Assembly (NCBI RefSeq): GCF_000687455.2
Contig: NZ_JGVW01000049.1
Location: forward strand, 124,001 to 188,000
From: Burkholderia sp. lig30
Lineage (GTDB): Bacteria; Pseudomonadota; Gammaproteobacteria; Burkholderiales; Burkholderiaceae
Length of the DNA stretch: 64,000 nucleotides
Reading direction: 5' to 3'
A program made the translations under genes and the position numbers. Below are positions 22,213-30,961 of the stretch, piece by piece (the first letter of the stretch is position 1; each line of letters begins with the position of its first letter). The notes beneath the pieces were generated by a model. That model was not told the DNA's origin. It searched no databases and was given only the letters and a program-made list of their open reading frames with translations.

Positions 22213-22245
22213 TGGAATCTGGCGAGGTCGGTGACGGTGGAGTGA
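22213..22245 (+). other. relic copy of a glmS 3' end (attTn7-like) inside the transposon
   Basis: Read in frame this gives WNLARSVTVE and a TGA stop. The intact GlmS in this window ends [10 protein letters not shown] and TGA. At base level 22214-22246 matches 60547-60579 at 30 of 33 positions. The glmS 3' end is the Tn7 TnsD recognition sequence. No further glmS similarity is visible upstream of the tryptophan codon. It lies 440 bp inside the left end of an element that inserted at gyrB. Confidence 0.75.
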
Positions 22246-22574
22246 GTGGACGGCTTGGGCTGGTGTGTTGTGGCAATGCGGATTAGAAGTCGTTACACAA
22301 CAGCGAGATTTCCGCAGAAGAAGCCGTTACTCGACTGTAAGCGCTTGATTCCGAAAGGTAAACACTTCTAATCCGGCGACACCCAATCGCCCGCTTTCGA
22401 AGGGAAATTCCGAAAAAAGTGTCACGGAATGAATCCATCGAGCGGGCGGACCGGGGCTTCGGCCCTGGTCTCTCCCTCCCGCTTCCCCCGCAGTTTCCGC
22501 GTCTTTCCACCCAGCATCACCACGCCCGCCGCGCCACTTCTCGCCTAGCAGCCGCACGCGCTCACTTCCTGGCG

Positions 22575-22820
22575 TCAACCATTGGCGTAGTTGATACCGT
22601 AGTGCCGCTCGCGATGACAGTTCGGACACAAGGCCATCGCGTTCTCGACGCTGTCGTCACCGCCGTCTGCCAAACGTCGGCGATGATGCACCTCGAGGTA
22701 CGGCCTCCCGTCTGAACGCTGAAACGGTGCCGACTGCCCACATCCTTCGCACGTCCCATCAGCTCGCAGCAGGACTTCCGCAATGACGTCCGGATTCCGC
22801 CTAAAAGCGCGGGTCAACAC
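22575..22820 (-). pseudogene. HNH endonuclease C-terminal fragment
   Basis: Up to 81 residues of an HNH nuclease domain. A zinc-binding CEGCG is followed by LEVHHRRRLADGG with the HH of the active site, then NAMALCPNCHRERHYG with the second CxxC. The domain is complete, but the specificity or N-terminal part expected in McrA-like or HNH restriction enzymes is absent. Sequence upstream on this strand is a different, also broken, frame. It is probably the 3' remnant of a longer gene, though a stand-alone short HNH protein cannot be excluded. Confidence 0.55.
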
Positions 22821-22859
22821 GACGACTTGTTCGGGTTCCCGCCTGGCAGCAGGGTGCTC

Positions 22860-22976
22860 TCACTTCAACGCTGATATTGCCTTCCGCAGGTAGTCGCGCG
22901 CCGCGTCAATCTTGTCGGGGTTGGTTTCCTTGTGTAGGTCGGCTCGGTCCTTCTCGCCGAGAAAATATGCCGTGTG
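22860..22976 (-). pseudogene. C-terminal remnant of an unidentified gene
   Basis: A short in-frame segment reads AYFLGEKDRADLHKETNPDK and then IDAARDYLRKAISALK with a stop. It has gene-like composition, but its frame is blocked 38 codons upstream by a TAG. It sits directly upstream of the HNH fragment on the same strand. Both look like debris of one or two cargo genes. I do not recognise the family. Confidence 0.35.
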
Positions 22977-23247
22977 CTACCTATTCCGCATCCTGACGAA
23001 CTTGGCGAGGACATCGAGAAGCTCGAAGCGTGGCGGCTATTCGTTGTCGGTAGACGCAACGACATCCACGCGGCGAGAGCTTGAATCCAATCGATATGCG
23101 CTGTTACCTGCGGATATAAGACTGCGGCGTCTCAACCTCCGAGCTCAACTCCTTCAAGTTTCGCGGTCGTGGCCAGTTCTGTTCTTTGACAAAATCGAAC
23201 ATTGATTGTACGATTTTCGTACAACAACAGCTGCGTGCGAGGAAACA

Positions 23248-23523
23248 ATGGCGGACCTTGAGAAACAGATTAAAGCGGCGTTGGAAGAGTTCTGGGACGA
23301 GCATGCGCTGATACCCGAAGCGGGTGGGCCGAGCACAGTAGATGAATTGCTCGAGCCGATTGAATCCATGACCGCAGTCGAGGTGTTGGCAATACTCGAC
23401 AAGATTGTTGGAACTGAGCTCCCGAACAGCGTTATTCGAGCCGGCGGCTACAAAACAAGAGAGGAATTCGTTGACGGGCTGTCCGCCAAAGTCATTTCGT
23501 ACCTCCAAGCCAAGAAAAAATGA
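23248..23523 (+). CDS. small acyl-carrier-protein-like protein, first gene of peptidase operon
   Basis: A 91-residue acidic protein starting MADLEKQIKAALEEFW; GAGGAAAC precedes the ATG. The segment PIESMTAVEVLAILDKIVGT followed by ELPNSVIRAGGYKT resembles helices II-III of an acyl carrier protein. In those, a DSL serine begins a helix followed by xVExxxxLExxxGxxIP. Here the equivalent is ESM, so the serine is kept. This is pattern recognition, and a non-modified structural homologue is equally possible. It overlaps the XRE gene as ATGA and leads a four-gene fully overlapping operon. Confidence 0.7.
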   Translation: MADLEKQIKAALEEFWDEHALIPEAGGPSTVDELLEPIESMTAVEVLAILDKIVGTELPNSVIRAGGYKTREEFVDGLSAKVISYLQAKKK

Positions 23524-23888
23524 GCCAGGGCACCTCAGACTCGACTGATGAACAAAGGTTGCTCCTCGCCCAGCGCCTGCGCGAAGCCCGCGAGTACGTC
23601 GGGCTGTCGCAAGAGGATGTAGCCACCGCTCTGGGAATCTCGAGACCCGCGGTCACGAACATCGAAGCCGGCACGCGTAAGGTCGAGGCCGTTGAATTGG
23701 ACAAGCTGAGCCAGTTGTACGGGAAAACGGTGCAGTTCTTTCTCACTGGCGAATCGCACGTTCAGGATACTCGTGTTGTCTTTCTCGCGCGGGCGACTCA
23801 CGGACTGAGCGACCGGGACTTCGAAGAGCTAGGTCGGTTCGCCGAATTCCTGCGTAGCTCTGGAAAATCAAAACGACGAGGCTCGTAA
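23520..23888 (+). CDS. XRE-family transcriptional regulator
   Basis: A 122-residue protein with an N-terminal Cro/CI helix-turn-helix (LREAREYVGLSQEDVATALG, then ISRPAVTNIEAG). A C-terminal helical tail (GLSDRDFEELGRFAEFLRSS) follows. XRE regulators paired with ImmA/IrrE peptidases are typically repressors cleaved or removed by the peptidase to induce a module. The start overlaps the preceding stop (ATGA), and the stop overlaps the peptidase start by one base (TAATG). The binding site is not evident, but the promoter upstream of 23248 is the likely target. Confidence 0.85.
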   Translation: MSQGTSDSTDEQRLLLAQRLREAREYVGLSQEDVATALGISRPAVTNIEAGTRKVEAVELDKLSQLYGKTVQFFLTGESHVQDTRVVFLARATHGLSDRDFEELGRFAEFLRSSGKSKRRGS

Positions 23889-24946
23889 TGGCGCGTGACG
23901 ACTTGTTGCAAGCTGGACGTCGGGCCGCTGAAGTTCTGGATGAATTCCGAGCAAAGGACCGCATTAGGGACGGCTATACGCGAGTTGACCCGACCCAGTT
24001 AGCCAGCGAGGCCGATGTAACAGTGATGTTCCGGCCATTGGAAAGGCTTCTCGGTGGTTTTCTTCGAGAAGATGGTGAAGCGGGGATATTGGTCAACGTA
24101 TTGCGCCCCCGCGGACTGGTGCATATGACATGCGCACATGAGCTCGGTCACTACTTTCTCGGACATGAGAGTAACACTGACGAGACCGTAGACATCGGGA
24201 CCAACGCGGCCCTTGTCGAACAGCAGGCGAATCAGTTTGCATATTCGCTACTTGCGCCTCGCTGGCTTGTCATTGCCGTCATGAGAATGAAGGGTTGGTC
24301 GAAGGAACATCTAAACGACCCAGCGATTGTCTATCAGCTCTCTCTTCGGCTGGGCACGAGCTTCGAAGCGATGGCCTGGTCGCTCGTACGCCTTGGGTTG
24401 CTGTCTACACTCTCGGCAACTCGCACACTCGGGCAGAAACCGAAGGCCCTCAAGCTTGCTGCTTTGAACATCGACGACATGTCAGCGAAGGTGCCCGGCG
24501 ACGTCTGGATTCTCGATAAGACTGACAAAGACCGGATTATCGAACCAGCGTCGACCGACCGTTTTGTAGTTGATTTGCCCAATCATGCCGCCGCGGGTCA
24601 TTTGTGGACCGTCGATGAGTTGCGTTGTGAAGGATTTACGCTTGAACCGTTCGTGCAAGATGCACGCGTGGTGTCCGGCCGTGAAGACAGGCCAATTCGA
24701 GTGGGAGGGCTGGGCGCTGGCACCACGATGAGATATGCACTGACGCCGACAATCGACTTCAGCAGCGACTCCACGATTGACCACAATAGGCGTTCGACAA
24801 TCTCGGTTCATGAAACCGCACCGTGGTCCCGGGAGTCCGAGATTCAAGATTCACTTGCTTTCAGTGCCGAATTCGACGACGTCAACGGCGGGTTGTCGAG
24901 ACCTGAGCGCTCACGCAGGCTGAATAGCGTTCGGGGTATCAAATGA
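23888..24946 (+). CDS. ImmA/IrrE-family metallopeptidase
   Basis: A 352-residue protein. CAHELGHYFLGHES near residues 83-96 is the HExxH zinc motif, and EQQANQFAYSLLAPRWLV about 30 residues later supplies the third ligand region. This is the layout of ImmA/IrrE (COG2856) peptidases, which act on XRE repressors or sense damage. About 200 further residues beyond the peptidase domain have no motif I recognise and may be a sensor or substrate-binding domain. It sits between an XRE gene and a papain-like peptidase gene, overlapping both. Confidence 0.87.
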   Translation: MARDDLLQAGRRAAEVLDEFRAKDRIRDGYTRVDPTQLASEADVTVMFRPLERLLGGFLREDGEAGILVNVLRPRGLVHMTCAHELGHYFLGHESNTDETVDIGTNAALVEQQANQFAYSLLAPRWLVIAVMRMKGWSKEHLNDPAIVYQLSLRLGTSFEAMAWSLVRLGLLSTLSATRTLGQKPKALKLAALNIDDMSAKVPGDVWILDKTDKDRIIEPASTDRFVVDLPNHAAAGHLWTVDELRCEGFTLEPFVQDARVVSGREDRPIRVGGLGAGTTMRYALTPTIDFSSDSTIDHNRRSTISVHETAPWSRESEIQDSLAFSAEFDDVNGGLSRPERSRRLNSVRGIK

Positions 24947-25578
24947 TTGAAGTTGAAGTGAATCACTCGGAGCGCCTCGGGCCACCGCGCAATCAAGGTC
25001 GGCGGCCAACATGCTTGGTGTTCACGACATCCGATTTGAATGCGTTCGCCAATGCGACTGCGCATCTAAGCGTCGAGTTCCTGTGCCATCATGCCGCTAA
25101 GGCGGAAGAAAGCTGGGAACCAGGCGACGGTTTCACCGTAGACCAGGTTTTCACGGCAGTCGCGAGCCCTGGACAGCCTGAAGAAAACATCTACCCTTAC
25201 CGCCCAGATTCGCAGGACGCGCCGCTTCAAGCTCCGCCTAGCGGGTTGATGCCGCTCTATCGAAGCCCATCGAATACGCGTGCCTTGGCACTTTCTGAAG
25301 TTACCGCCTTAGTCCGCCAGGGGCGCGCAGTGGGTGTAGTGATAGCGGTCACGAAGTCGTTGTTTTATCCGAGAGATGGTATTGTCGAGTTCGACCCATA
25401 TGTCATTCCGGACCAGTTTCATGCGATGGTCGCCATGGGCGTCGGCACGCATCGCATGACCAACGAAACGCATATTTATCTCCGAAACTCCTGGGGAGCC
25501 GGATGGGGTAATCAAGGGCATGCATGGGTGCCAGAAAGACATCTTCAACTGCACATGCAAGAGGGATTTGCGGTATAA
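24943..25578 (+). CDS. papain-like (C1 family) cysteine peptidase
   Basis: A 211-residue protein with the C1 peptidase layout. LGPPRNQGRRPTCLVFTTSD near residue 12 corresponds to the papain N-Q-G-x(n)-C-W block, with Cys24 as nucleophile. FHAMVAMGVG near residue 159 holds the catalytic His and YLRNSWGAGWGNQGHAW the catalytic Asn. There is no signal peptide or propeptide, so it probably works in the cytoplasm. Loss of the usual CGSCWAF context suggests a specialised substrate. It overlaps the metallopeptidase gene by ATGA. Two peptidases of different classes in one operon is unusual. Confidence 0.82.
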   Translation: MIEVEVNHSERLGPPRNQGRRPTCLVFTTSDLNAFANATAHLSVEFLCHHAAKAEESWEPGDGFTVDQVFTAVASPGQPEENIYPYRPDSQDAPLQAPPSGLMPLYRSPSNTRALALSEVTALVRQGRAVGVVIAVTKSLFYPRDGIVEFDPYVIPDQFHAMVAMGVGTHRMTNETHIYLRNSWGAGWGNQGHAWVPERHLQLHMQEGFAV

Positions 25579-25798
25579 AACAACGATATGGCCATTCTCT
25601 TCGACAAGCAATTGCGGGTAGTGCCGACGTGGCTACGGTAACGTCGTAGTGCGGGTAGATAGAACGCTCTTGGAACCAAGACCGGCGGAGACCGAGTTGC
25701 TGGGCGAAATCATGCAGTTCGTTCAATGAATCCGCAACTAGGTGACACCACTGCTTCCCGCGCCAAGATATGCGCTCATCGTCAACGTAGATTGCCAT
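25403..25798 (-). CDS. DUF4031-like protein, probably truncated and read through
   Basis: The first 75 residues match DUF4031 in character: MAIYVDDERISWRGKQWCHL, then LNELHDFAQQLGLRRSWFQE and YPHYDVTVATSALPAIA. The remaining 55 residues are antisense to the papain-like gene and look like read-through after loss of the natural 3' end. It overlaps that gene by 176 bases. Its start is 7 bases from a palindrome shared with the divergent XRE gene. An alternative start (25807) lies inside the palindrome. DUF4031 proteins are small and of unknown function. Confidence 0.5.
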   Translation of the reverse strand: MAIYVDDERISWRGKQWCHLVADSLNELHDFAQQLGLRRSWFQERSIYPHYDVTVATSALPAIACRREWPYRCFIPQIPLACAVEDVFLAPMHALDYPIRLPRSFGDKYAFRWSCDACRRPWRPSHETGPE

Positions 25799-25804
25799 GC
25801 TTGC

Positions 25805-25830
25805 CATTTTGCAAAAATATTTGCAAAATG
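25805..25830. promoter_or_regulatory. palindromic operator between divergent XRE and DUF4031-like genes
   Basis: Arms CATTTTGCAAA (25805-25815) and TTTGCAAAATG (25820-25830) are a perfect 11-bp inverted repeat around AATA. More TTTGCAAA-type sites lie inside the XRE gene (around 26009-26038: TTTGCAAAG, TTTTGCAAATT). It spans one candidate start codon of each divergent gene, so binding would block both. Likely autoregulation by the XRE protein. Confidence 0.65.
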
Positions 25831-25839
25831 ATAAGCAAT

Positions 25840-26166
25840 ATGCAAACAAATCGCAAGTCGGTTCTGGCGGCAAAGCAACTCGGTGACGCACTTCGCCACC
25901 GACGGAAGGAGCTCGGCCTGACGCTGGAGCAGCTGGCGTCCAAGTTAGGCGTGGACGTCGGCCAGCTTTCCCGATTTGAGAGGGCCGAGTTCAAAATCGT
26001 GTCTCAGAATTTGCAAAGAGTTGCGAATTTTTTGCAAATTCAGGTTCACGATGGAGTCGAAGAGCCTGATGCCATTGTCGAACAATTCGCTGAGTTGCTC
26101 GGCCGGTCTGCTAGGCACAGAGCCGCCGCGATTGCTTTGGTTCGTGCGCTTCAGGAGCTTCGTTGA
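25840..26166 (+). CDS. XRE-family regulator, divergent from DUF4031-like gene
   Basis: About 108 residues. [20 protein letters not shown] leads into a helix-turn-helix ([20 protein letters not shown], then [17 protein letters not shown]) and a short C-terminal helix. The ATG at 25840 is preferred because the one at 25828 lies within the operator palindrome and has no ribosome site. The low-GC TTGCAAA-rich segment inside the 3' half of the HTH region suggests intragenic binding sites. It probably represses its own divergent promoter region. Confidence 0.7.
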   Translation: MQTNRKSVLAAKQLGDALRHRRKELGLTLEQLASKLGVDVGQLSRFERAEFKIVSQNLQRVANFLQIQVHDGVEEPDAIVEQFAELLGRSARHRAAAIALVRALQELR

Positions 26167-26211
26167 GGCGCATTCTCAGGCGTGCGCAGGGTCGTCCGCT
26201 GGACAGATGGC

Positions 26212-26565
26212 CTATCTCCACAGGGCGGACCATCGACCACGAAGCAGCTCTTCCGCTCTCTCTTCAACCTGCTGTCGACGGCGGGGCTCAGTTGGGCGCT
26301 GCCCTTCCAAGCCCATCGAATGCGCTACGCCCTCGACCGCCTGCGTAGCGAGTAATCGCGCCTGGTCCTCGACCATCTGCGTGAGGGGCTTTTCGAGGCG
26401 CCAAGGCGTAGACAAGCTCGCAGTCCAGCCCGTCGGCCAACCTGCGCAACTGCTTGAGCGTGATGCGTTCGTCTGCCTCCGCCTGCTCGCTCTTGTGCAA
26501 GGTCGAAGCAGTTATGCCGAGTCGGGTATCCCAATAGCAGCGGCAACGATGACGGCGAGTCCCAT
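26212..26565 (-). pseudogene. mobile mystery protein A-like regulator, frameshifted
   Basis: Joined across two frameshifts, the conceptual protein reads ...[40 protein letters not shown], then [19 protein letters not shown] and finally [13 protein letters not shown]. The HTH followed by [10 protein letters not shown] and a WSxLW C-terminus is the pattern I know as mobile mystery protein A, an XRE regulator usually paired with a Fic-domain partner (B). One shift falls near 26385 after LAPRK, the other near 26515. No partner B is present. It is dead cargo of an older mobile element. Confidence 0.6.
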
Positions 26566-26770
26566 CTCAATCCGGCTCCGAGGACGGTGGCGACTCCCTT
26601 ATGTCGCCCTTTGCTCGCGGGGGTGTAGCCCTGCCGTGAATCACCCCGAGCGGGCCGCCAATGTAAAATCGACGCCACACTCCCCGCCGACGCCGGAGTG
26701 GCGCCACCGCGGGCGTCTCCGGGTGCTCGGCCGCCTGAAGAACAAGCAAGTAGCCATAGACTTCAACACA

Positions 26771-28612
26771 ATGAACCACCAAGCGCTATCGTCCTTCATC
26801 TGGTCCGTCGCAGACCTGTTGCGCGGCGATTACAAGCAATCCGAGTACGGGCGCGTCATTCTGCCGTTCACCGTGCTACGGCGCCTCGATTGCGTACTCG
26901 AATCCACGAAGCCGGCCGTGCTCGCCGAATTCGAGGCCAAATCGGAGATGGGCCTAAATCCCGAGCCTTTCCTGCTGCGCGTGGCCGGTGACGCCAAGTT
27001 CTACAACACGTCGCCGCTCGACCTCGTCACGTTGCTGGGCGACCAGGACCATATCCGGCAGAACCTGTATGCGTACATTCAGGCGTTTTCGCCCCCCGCG
27101 CGCGACATCTTCGAACGCTTCGACTTCTACACGCAGGTCGAACGTCTCGCCAAAGCCAACCTGCTCTACTTGGTGACCGAGAAGTTCGCGAATATCGACC
27201 TGCACCCGGATGTGGTGGACAACGCCCAGATGGGGCTCGTTTTCGAAGAGCTGATTCGCAAATTTGCCGAAATCTCGAACGAGACCGCCGGGGAGCACTT
27301 CACCCCGCGGGAAGTCATCCGGCTGATGGTCAACCTGCTGTTCATCGAGGATGACGACGTGCTGACGCCCGGCAACGCCGTGGTGCGGACCATCTACGAC
27401 CCGACGGCCGGAACCGGCGGCATGTTGTCTGTGGCGGGTGAACACCTGCTGGAGCACAACCCGTCCGCCCGCTTGACGATGTTCGGTCAGGAGCTGAACG
27501 ACGAGTCGTACGCCATCTGCAAGGCTGACATGCTCATCAAGGGCCAGGACGTCGCAAACATCGTCGCCGGCAACACCCTGTCGGATGACGGCCATGGCGG
27601 GCGCAAGTTCGACTACATGCTGTCCAATCCGCCGTTCGGCGTCGAGTGGAAGAAGGTCGAGAAAGCCGTGCGCACCGAGCATGAGCAGAAGGGCTTCGAC
27701 GGACGCTTCGGCCCTGGCCTGCCGCGTGTCTCCGATGGCTCGATGCTGTTCCTGCTGCATCTCATCAGCAAGATGCGCCCGGCGCAGGATGGCGGCAGCC
27801 GCTTCGGCATCGTGCTGAACGGCTCGCCGCTTTTCACGGGCGGCGCCGGCAGCGGCGAGAGCGAAATCCGCCGCTATGTGCTGGAGAACGACCTAGTCGA
27901 GGCCATCGTCGGCCTGCCGACAGACATGTTCTATAACACGGGCATCGCCACCTACGTATGGGTTCTCTCGAACCGGAAACCAGACGGCCGCAAGGGGTTC
28001 GTCCAGCTCATCGATGCCTCGAGCTTCTGGCAGAAGATGCGCAAGAGCCTCGGCAGCAAGCGCAAGGAGATGTCCGACGAGCACATCGCGACCGTCACGC
28101 GGCTGTTCGGCGACTTTGTCGAGGCTGAGCTGACAACCGTATTTGATGCGGCAGGCGCGGAGGTCGGCCAATGGGTCGTGCCGAAAGGAAGCAAGGAACC
28201 AGACGTACCGGCAGGCGGCAAGGTGAAGTCCGTGCCGATTTCGCGGATTTTCCAGAACAAGGACTTCGGCTACACCACGATTACCGTCGAGCGTCCGCTG
28301 CGCGATGAGCACGGCGAGGTGGTGCTAGGCGTCAAGGGCAAGCAGAAAGGCAAGCCGCAGGCGAATAGCGCACTGCGCGATACCGAGAACGTACCGTTCT
28401 CAGAGGATATTGGCGCTTATTTCGAGCGGGAGGTGCTGCCGCACGCGCGGGACGCTTGGATTGATGAAGAAAAGAGCAAGGTCGGCTTTGAGATTCCGTT
28501 CAACCGGCACTTCTACGTGTTCGAGCCGCCGCGCGATTTGCACACGATTGATGAGGAACTGAAGGCCGTGTCGGCCAACATCATGAAGATGCTCGAGGAG
28601 CTGGCGGAATGA
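26771..28612 (+). CDS. hsdM: type I restriction-modification system, methyltransferase subunit
   Basis: A 613-residue N6-adenine methyltransferase subunit. The N-terminal helical HsdM domain starts [23 protein letters not shown]-binding motif I is [13 protein letters not shown] near residue 207, and catalytic motif [13 protein letters not shown] is near residue 286. With HsdS it methylates host sites; with HsdR it forms the restriction complex. The ATG at 26771 is the first start that gives a normal N-terminus; earlier in-frame sequence overlaps unrelated remnants. Its stop overlaps hsdS by ATGA. Length exceeds the 500-residue classical HsdM, as in the larger HsdM subfamily. Confidence 0.95.
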   Translation: MNHQALSSFIWSVADLLRGDYKQSEYGRVILPFTVLRRLDCVLESTKPAVLAEFEAKSEMGLNPEPFLLRVAGDAKFYNTSPLDLVTLLGDQDHIRQNLYAYIQAFSPPARDIFERFDFYTQVERLAKANLLYLVTEKFANIDLHPDVVDNAQMGLVFEELIRKFAEISNETAGEHFTPREVIRLMVNLLFIEDDDVLTPGNAVVRTIYDPTAGTGGMLSVAGEHLLEHNPSARLTMFGQELNDESYAICKADMLIKGQDVANIVAGNTLSDDGHGGRKFDYMLSNPPFGVEWKKVEKAVRTEHEQKGFDGRFGPGLPRVSDGSMLFLLHLISKMRPAQDGGSRFGIVLNGSPLFTGGAGSGESEIRRYVLENDLVEAIVGLPTDMFYNTGIATYVWVLSNRKPDGRKGFVQLIDASSFWQKMRKSLGSKRKEMSDEHIATVTRLFGDFVEAELTTVFDAAGAEVGQWVVPKGSKEPDVPAGGKVKSVPISRIFQNKDFGYTTITVERPLRDEHGEVVLGVKGKQKGKPQANSALRDTENVPFSEDIGAYFEREVLPHARDAWIDEEKSKVGFEIPFNRHFYVFEPPRDLHTIDEELKAVSANIMKMLEELAE

Positions 28613-29985
28613 GTTTACCGACTTATCCAGAGTACAAGGACAGCGAGGTAACCTGGCTGGGTCACGTGCCAGCACATTGGCACATAGACCGCTTCAAGGT
28701 GTCCGTCACGTCATGCAAGAATGGCATCTGGGGCGACGAACCGAGTGATGACGGTAATGACATCGCATGTGTTCGAGTTGCCGACTTTGACCGTGTCAAG
28801 CTGGTCGTTCGAGACCACATCCCTACGTTACGCAGTGTCTCGGACAAGGAACGAGCCGGCAGATTGTTGAAGAAAGGGGACTTACTGCTCGAGAAATCAG
28901 GAGGCGGCGATTTGCAACCTGTCGGACAAGTGGTGATGTACCACTCGGAAATGCCGGCCGTTTGCTCGAATTTCGTTGCTCGAATGTCTCTAGCACGTGA
29001 CATGGTTCCTGCTTACTGGAACTACGTGCACAATGCCGCGTATGCCGTGGGTGTGAATGTCGGTGCGATAAACCAGACATCGGGAATTCAGAACCTCGAC
29101 CAAGACCGATACTTGAATGAACGAGCGCCATTCCCGCCTTCTCATGAACAAGCGGCCATCGCTTCCTTCCTCGACCGCGAAACCGGCAAGATTGTCGCGC
29201 TGATTGCGGAGCAGGAAAAGCTCCTCGCCCTGCTCGCAGAAAAGCGCCAGGCGACCATCTCGCACGCCGTCACCCGCGGCCTCAATCCCGACGCGCTGCT
29301 GAACGATTCTGGTGTGACATGGCTGGGCAAGGTGCCGACCCATTGGAAGGTTAGGAAGGCGGGCTACGATTGCAGCATTCTTTCCGGTTTTGCATTTCCA
29401 TCGGCGGGATTTTCACTTGATGACTCCGACGTTAAGTTGCTGCGCGGGGTGAACGTAGGCGTTGGTGCGCTGAGATGGAATGACACGGTGTACTGGAACC
29501 GCAGTGAGAATGATGGATTGGATACGTTTGAACTTCGCCCGGGAGACATCGTTCTGGGCATGGACCGTCCATGGATTTCTGAAGGATTACGCGTCGCTCG
29601 CGTTTCTGAGAGCGACATTCCCTGCCTACTCCTCCAGCGCGTAGCGGCCATTCGTCCCGGTAGAGAACTCAATGCAGATTACCTCTACTATTTGCTCCAA
29701 GCCGGTTATTTTTTCCATCACTGTTCGCCAGAGATGACCGGGGTCAGCGTGCCTCATATCAGTCCGGAACAGATAAGGTCATTTGCTATTCCTGTTCCTC
29801 CCATCGATGAACAGTTAGGCATTGTTGCGTTTGTCGCGACAGAATGCGCGAAACTCGACGCCCTTGATGTCGAAGCCCGACGAAGCATCGACCTGCTTAG
29901 GGAGCGCCGCAGTGCCCTGATTGCCGCTGCCGTCACCGGCAAAATCGACGTGCGCGATGTCGCGCCACAGGAGCTGGCCGCATGA
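28609..29985 (+). CDS. hsdS: type I restriction-modification system, specificity subunit
   Basis: A 458-residue specificity subunit with two target-recognition domains. The first begins [17 protein letters not shown] and ends at the conserved coiled region [20 protein letters not shown] and [19 protein letters not shown]. The second begins [17 protein letters not shown] and ends at the repeat [20 protein letters not shown]. The duplicated WLGxVPxHW and helix motifs show the normal two-half architecture, so the target is a bipartite site. ATGA overlaps link it to hsdM and to the next gene. Confidence 0.94.
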   Translation: MSLPTYPEYKDSEVTWLGHVPAHWHIDRFKVSVTSCKNGIWGDEPSDDGNDIACVRVADFDRVKLVVRDHIPTLRSVSDKERAGRLLKKGDLLLEKSGGGDLQPVGQVVMYHSEMPAVCSNFVARMSLARDMVPAYWNYVHNAAYAVGVNVGAINQTSGIQNLDQDRYLNERAPFPPSHEQAAIASFLDRETGKIVALIAEQEKLLALLAEKRQATISHAVTRGLNPDALLNDSGVTWLGKVPTHWKVRKAGYDCSILSGFAFPSAGFSLDDSDVKLLRGVNVGVGALRWNDTVYWNRSENDGLDTFELRPGDIVLGMDRPWISEGLRVARVSESDIPCLLLQRVAAIRPGRELNADYLYYLLQAGYFFHHCSPEMTGVSVPHISPEQIRSFAIPVPPIDEQLGIVAFVATECAKLDALDVEARRSIDLLRERRSALIAAAVTGKIDVRDVAPQELAA

Positions 29986-30908
29986 GCGACATCCAGTTGT
30001 TCCGTCTGTCAAACGGCACGGCAAGCGAGCTGCCGGGCCAGGCCGCGAAGCTGGAGAGGCAGCTACAAAGCCTCATCGAGGCGAACATGCAGACCCTCCT
30101 CGGCATCCGCTTTCTCGCAAGCGAGTACGTGACCGGTAATACCCACAAGGGCCGAATTGATTCTCTAGGCCTCGATGAGAACGGTTGCCCCGTCATCATC
30201 GAATACAAACGTCACAGCAACGAGAATGTCATTAACCAGGGGCTGTTCTACTTGGACTGGCTGCTCGACCACCAGGCGGAATTCCGCTGGCTGGTGATGG
30301 AAAAGCTGGGCAAGGAGGTGGCGGAGCAAATCGAATGGTCCGGCACCCGTCTGCTGTGTATTGCCATCGATTTCACGCGCTATGACCAGTACGCGGTACA
30401 GCAGATTCCGCGCAACATCGAGCTGATTCGCTACAAGCTGTTTGGTGACGACCTGCTGTTGCTCGAATTGGTCAACGCGAGCAGCGTACCGGATATGACC
30501 ACCGCCAAAATTAGGGGAGCGCTGGAAGGCGTCATTGAGCCTGTCACGCCGAAAGCTGACAGCAGAGATAGGTCGATGCTGGACCAGCTCAACAATGCTT
30601 CCCCAGAAGTCCAAGACCTTTATGCGCAAACCGCTGCCTTTCTAAACTCGCTAGGCGAAGATGTGCAAGAGAAGCACACGAAGGCTTATATCGCCTTTCG
30701 ACGATTGAAGAACTTTGCCTGCGTCGGTGTAAAGCAACATCGTCTGCTCATCATGCTCAAGCTTGACCCGACCACCGTGAGTTTGGAGGAGGGGTTCACG
30801 CGTGACACCAGCCAAACCAATTTCTTTGGCGTCGAACTGACGCTGCGCACACCGGCCGACCTAGAGCGCGCACAGCCGCTGCTGGAGCGCAGCTATACCG
30901 AAGGCTGA
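29982..30908 (+). CDS. PD-(D/E)XK nuclease-like protein with DUF5655-like C-terminus
   Basis: A 308-residue protein encoded between hsdS and hsdR. Residues around 50-70 read GRIDSLGLDENGCPVIIEYK, giving D-x(12-13)-ExK as in PD-(D/E)XK nucleases of the DUF91/NucS-like group. The C-terminal ~110 residues (KHTKAYIAFRRLKNFACVGV, KLDPTTVSLEEG) resemble the DUF5655 domain proposed to bind DNA or protein. It overlaps hsdS by ATGA, so it is made with the methyltransferase. It may be an accessory restriction or DNA-end-processing component; this is inferred from position. Confidence 0.75.
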   Translation: MSDIQLFRLSNGTASELPGQAAKLERQLQSLIEANMQTLLGIRFLASEYVTGNTHKGRIDSLGLDENGCPVIIEYKRHSNENVINQGLFYLDWLLDHQAEFRWLVMEKLGKEVAEQIEWSGTRLLCIAIDFTRYDQYAVQQIPRNIELIRYKLFGDDLLLLELVNASSVPDMTTAKIRGALEGVIEPVTPKADSRDRSMLDQLNNASPEVQDLYAQTAAFLNSLGEDVQEKHTKAYIAFRRLKNFACVGVKQHRLLIMLKLDPTTVSLEEGFTRDTSQTNFFGVELTLRTPADLERAQPLLERSYTEG

Positions 30909-30961
30909 ACGGGCACACCGCACCTTAGCCAAGAACAATATCGAACGTACCAGAGTCATCC

